A DNA stretch of 64,000 nt, taken from NCBI RefSeq assembly GCF_002848265.1, contig NZ_CP025422.1, forward strand, positions 434,001 through 498,000. The letters are read 5' to 3'. This document shows positions 63,571 through 64,000 of this stretch, piece after piece; the first letter of the stretch is position 1, and each line of letters starts with the position of its first letter. The position numbers and the translations under genes were made by a program. The notes below the pieces were generated by a model. The model made no database searches and was not told the origin of the DNA. It saw only the letters and a list, made by a program, of their open reading frames with translations. The stretch comes from Zhihengliuella sp. ISTPL4. GTDB taxonomy: Bacteria > Actinomycetota > Actinomycetes > Actinomycetales > Microbacteriaceae.

Positions 63571-64000
63571 ATGGTCGACGCGGACCTGCCGATCGATCGG
63601 GTGATCGACGGCCACAACGACCTCGCCTGGGCGAGTAGGACGCTGCTCGGCTACCGGGTCGCGGAGCTCTCCGGCCGGGTGACGGCCACGCAGACCGATC
63701 TGCCGCGACTGACCGCGGGCGGGGTCGCCGGCCAGTTCTGGTCGGTCTGGGTCGATCCCGTGCTGGAGGGGGCGGAGCAGGTCGTGGCCACGCTCGAGCA
63801 GATCGACTTCGTGCACCGCCTCGTCGACGCCCACCCGCAGCGCTTCGCGATCGCTCGGACGGCGGCCGACGTGCGTGCGGCGATGGCGGAGGGGCGGATC
63901 GCCTCGCTCATCGGCATCGAGGGCGGCGACCAGCTCGGCGGATCGCTGGCCGTGCTGCGGCAGTTCGCGCGGCTCGGCGCGAGGTATCTGACGCTCACCT
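63571..64000 (+). CDS. Membrane dipeptidase family (M19) protein, 3'-truncated by window edge
   Basis: 143 residues of an amidohydrolase-fold dipeptidase. Zinc-binding HxD is in VIDGHNDLAW; the bridging glutamate is in IGIEGGDQLGGSLAVLRQF. VTATQTDLPRLTAGGVAGQFWSVWV is typical of M19. Many M19 enzymes cleave L-D dipeptides, which fits the cluster. ATG 63571 has GAGAGG upstream; ATG 63553 in the same frame is an alternative. It follows the aminotransferase stop by one base. The zinc ligands beyond residue 143 cannot be checked. Confidence 0.88.
   Translation, partial: MVDADLPIDRVIDGHNDLAWASRTLLGYRVAELSGRVTATQTDLPRLTAGGVAGQFWSVWVDPVLEGAEQVVATLEQIDFVHRLVDAHPQRFAIARTAADVRAAMAEGRIASLIGIEGGDQLGGSLAVLRQFARLGARYLTLT

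Overview
The window is a dense, high-GC bacterial chromosome segment with short intergenic gaps, many ATGA/GTGA/TGATG stop-start overlaps, frequent GTG starts and TANNNT -10 boxes. RbpA, WhiA, paired ClpP1/ClpP2 and the uvrC-rapZ-whiA and gap-pgk-tpiA-secG orders point to an actinobacterium. Protein style and gene order suggest Microbacteriaceae, most likely Microbacterium (inference; no 16S gene is present). There is no CRISPR array, phage, insertion sequence or rRNA. No gap without a gene exceeds 300 bases; the longest is 287 nt at 58513-58799.

Layout. 1-6390: a tightly coupled operon with a sulfonate-type ABC importer (5'-truncated ATPase, lipoprotein, permease), acetyl-CoA synthetase, O-acetylhomoserine sulfhydrylase and a CoA-binding protein. 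6417-8052 (minus): a SipW-like signal peptidase between two proteins with the matching alternate signal peptide. 8182-11286: coaE, uvrB, a TfoX-like protein. 11295-12026: an OhrR-type regulator divergent from a small zinc-ribbon protein, with a palindromic operator between them. 12090-16156: a MoxR/DUF58/DUF4129 membrane cluster. 16166-22907: uvrA, uvrC, rapZ, whiA. 23073-27514: sodA, the glycolytic gap-pgk-tpiA set, secG, rbpA. 27571-29402: a membrane-anchored HExxH protein and a GNAT. 29428-29666: tRNA-Gly and tRNA-Pro. 29726-39501: tig, a TPR protein, clpP1, clpP2, then a deoxyribose operon (SorC/DeoR regulator, DeoC, aldehyde dehydrogenase, catalytic-domain-less aldehyde dehydrogenase) and a lipoprotein before clpX. 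39536-45349: GyrI-like protein, M3 peptidase, LysR regulator divergent from tdh-kbl. 45404-46218: an ArsR-like regulator under a nested palindrome plus a 72-aa protein. 46303-49106 (minus): valS with a coupled 69-aa gene.

49264-64000 is the most distinctive part. It holds a DmpA-like peptidase, then a seven-gene minus-strand operon (peptide-binding protein, two permeases, double ATPase, LD-carboxypeptidase, two cytoplasmic serine hydrolases of the penicillin-recognising fold), an M20 peptidase, and a plus-strand operon of GNAT, HTH-less SIS protein, N-acylamino-acid racemase-type enolase, class IV aminotransferase and M19 dipeptidase. Together these look like a system that imports D-amino-acid-containing peptides (such as muropeptides), cleaves them, and converts the released D-amino acids to L-forms through N-acylated intermediates. 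That reading is inferred from families and gene order.
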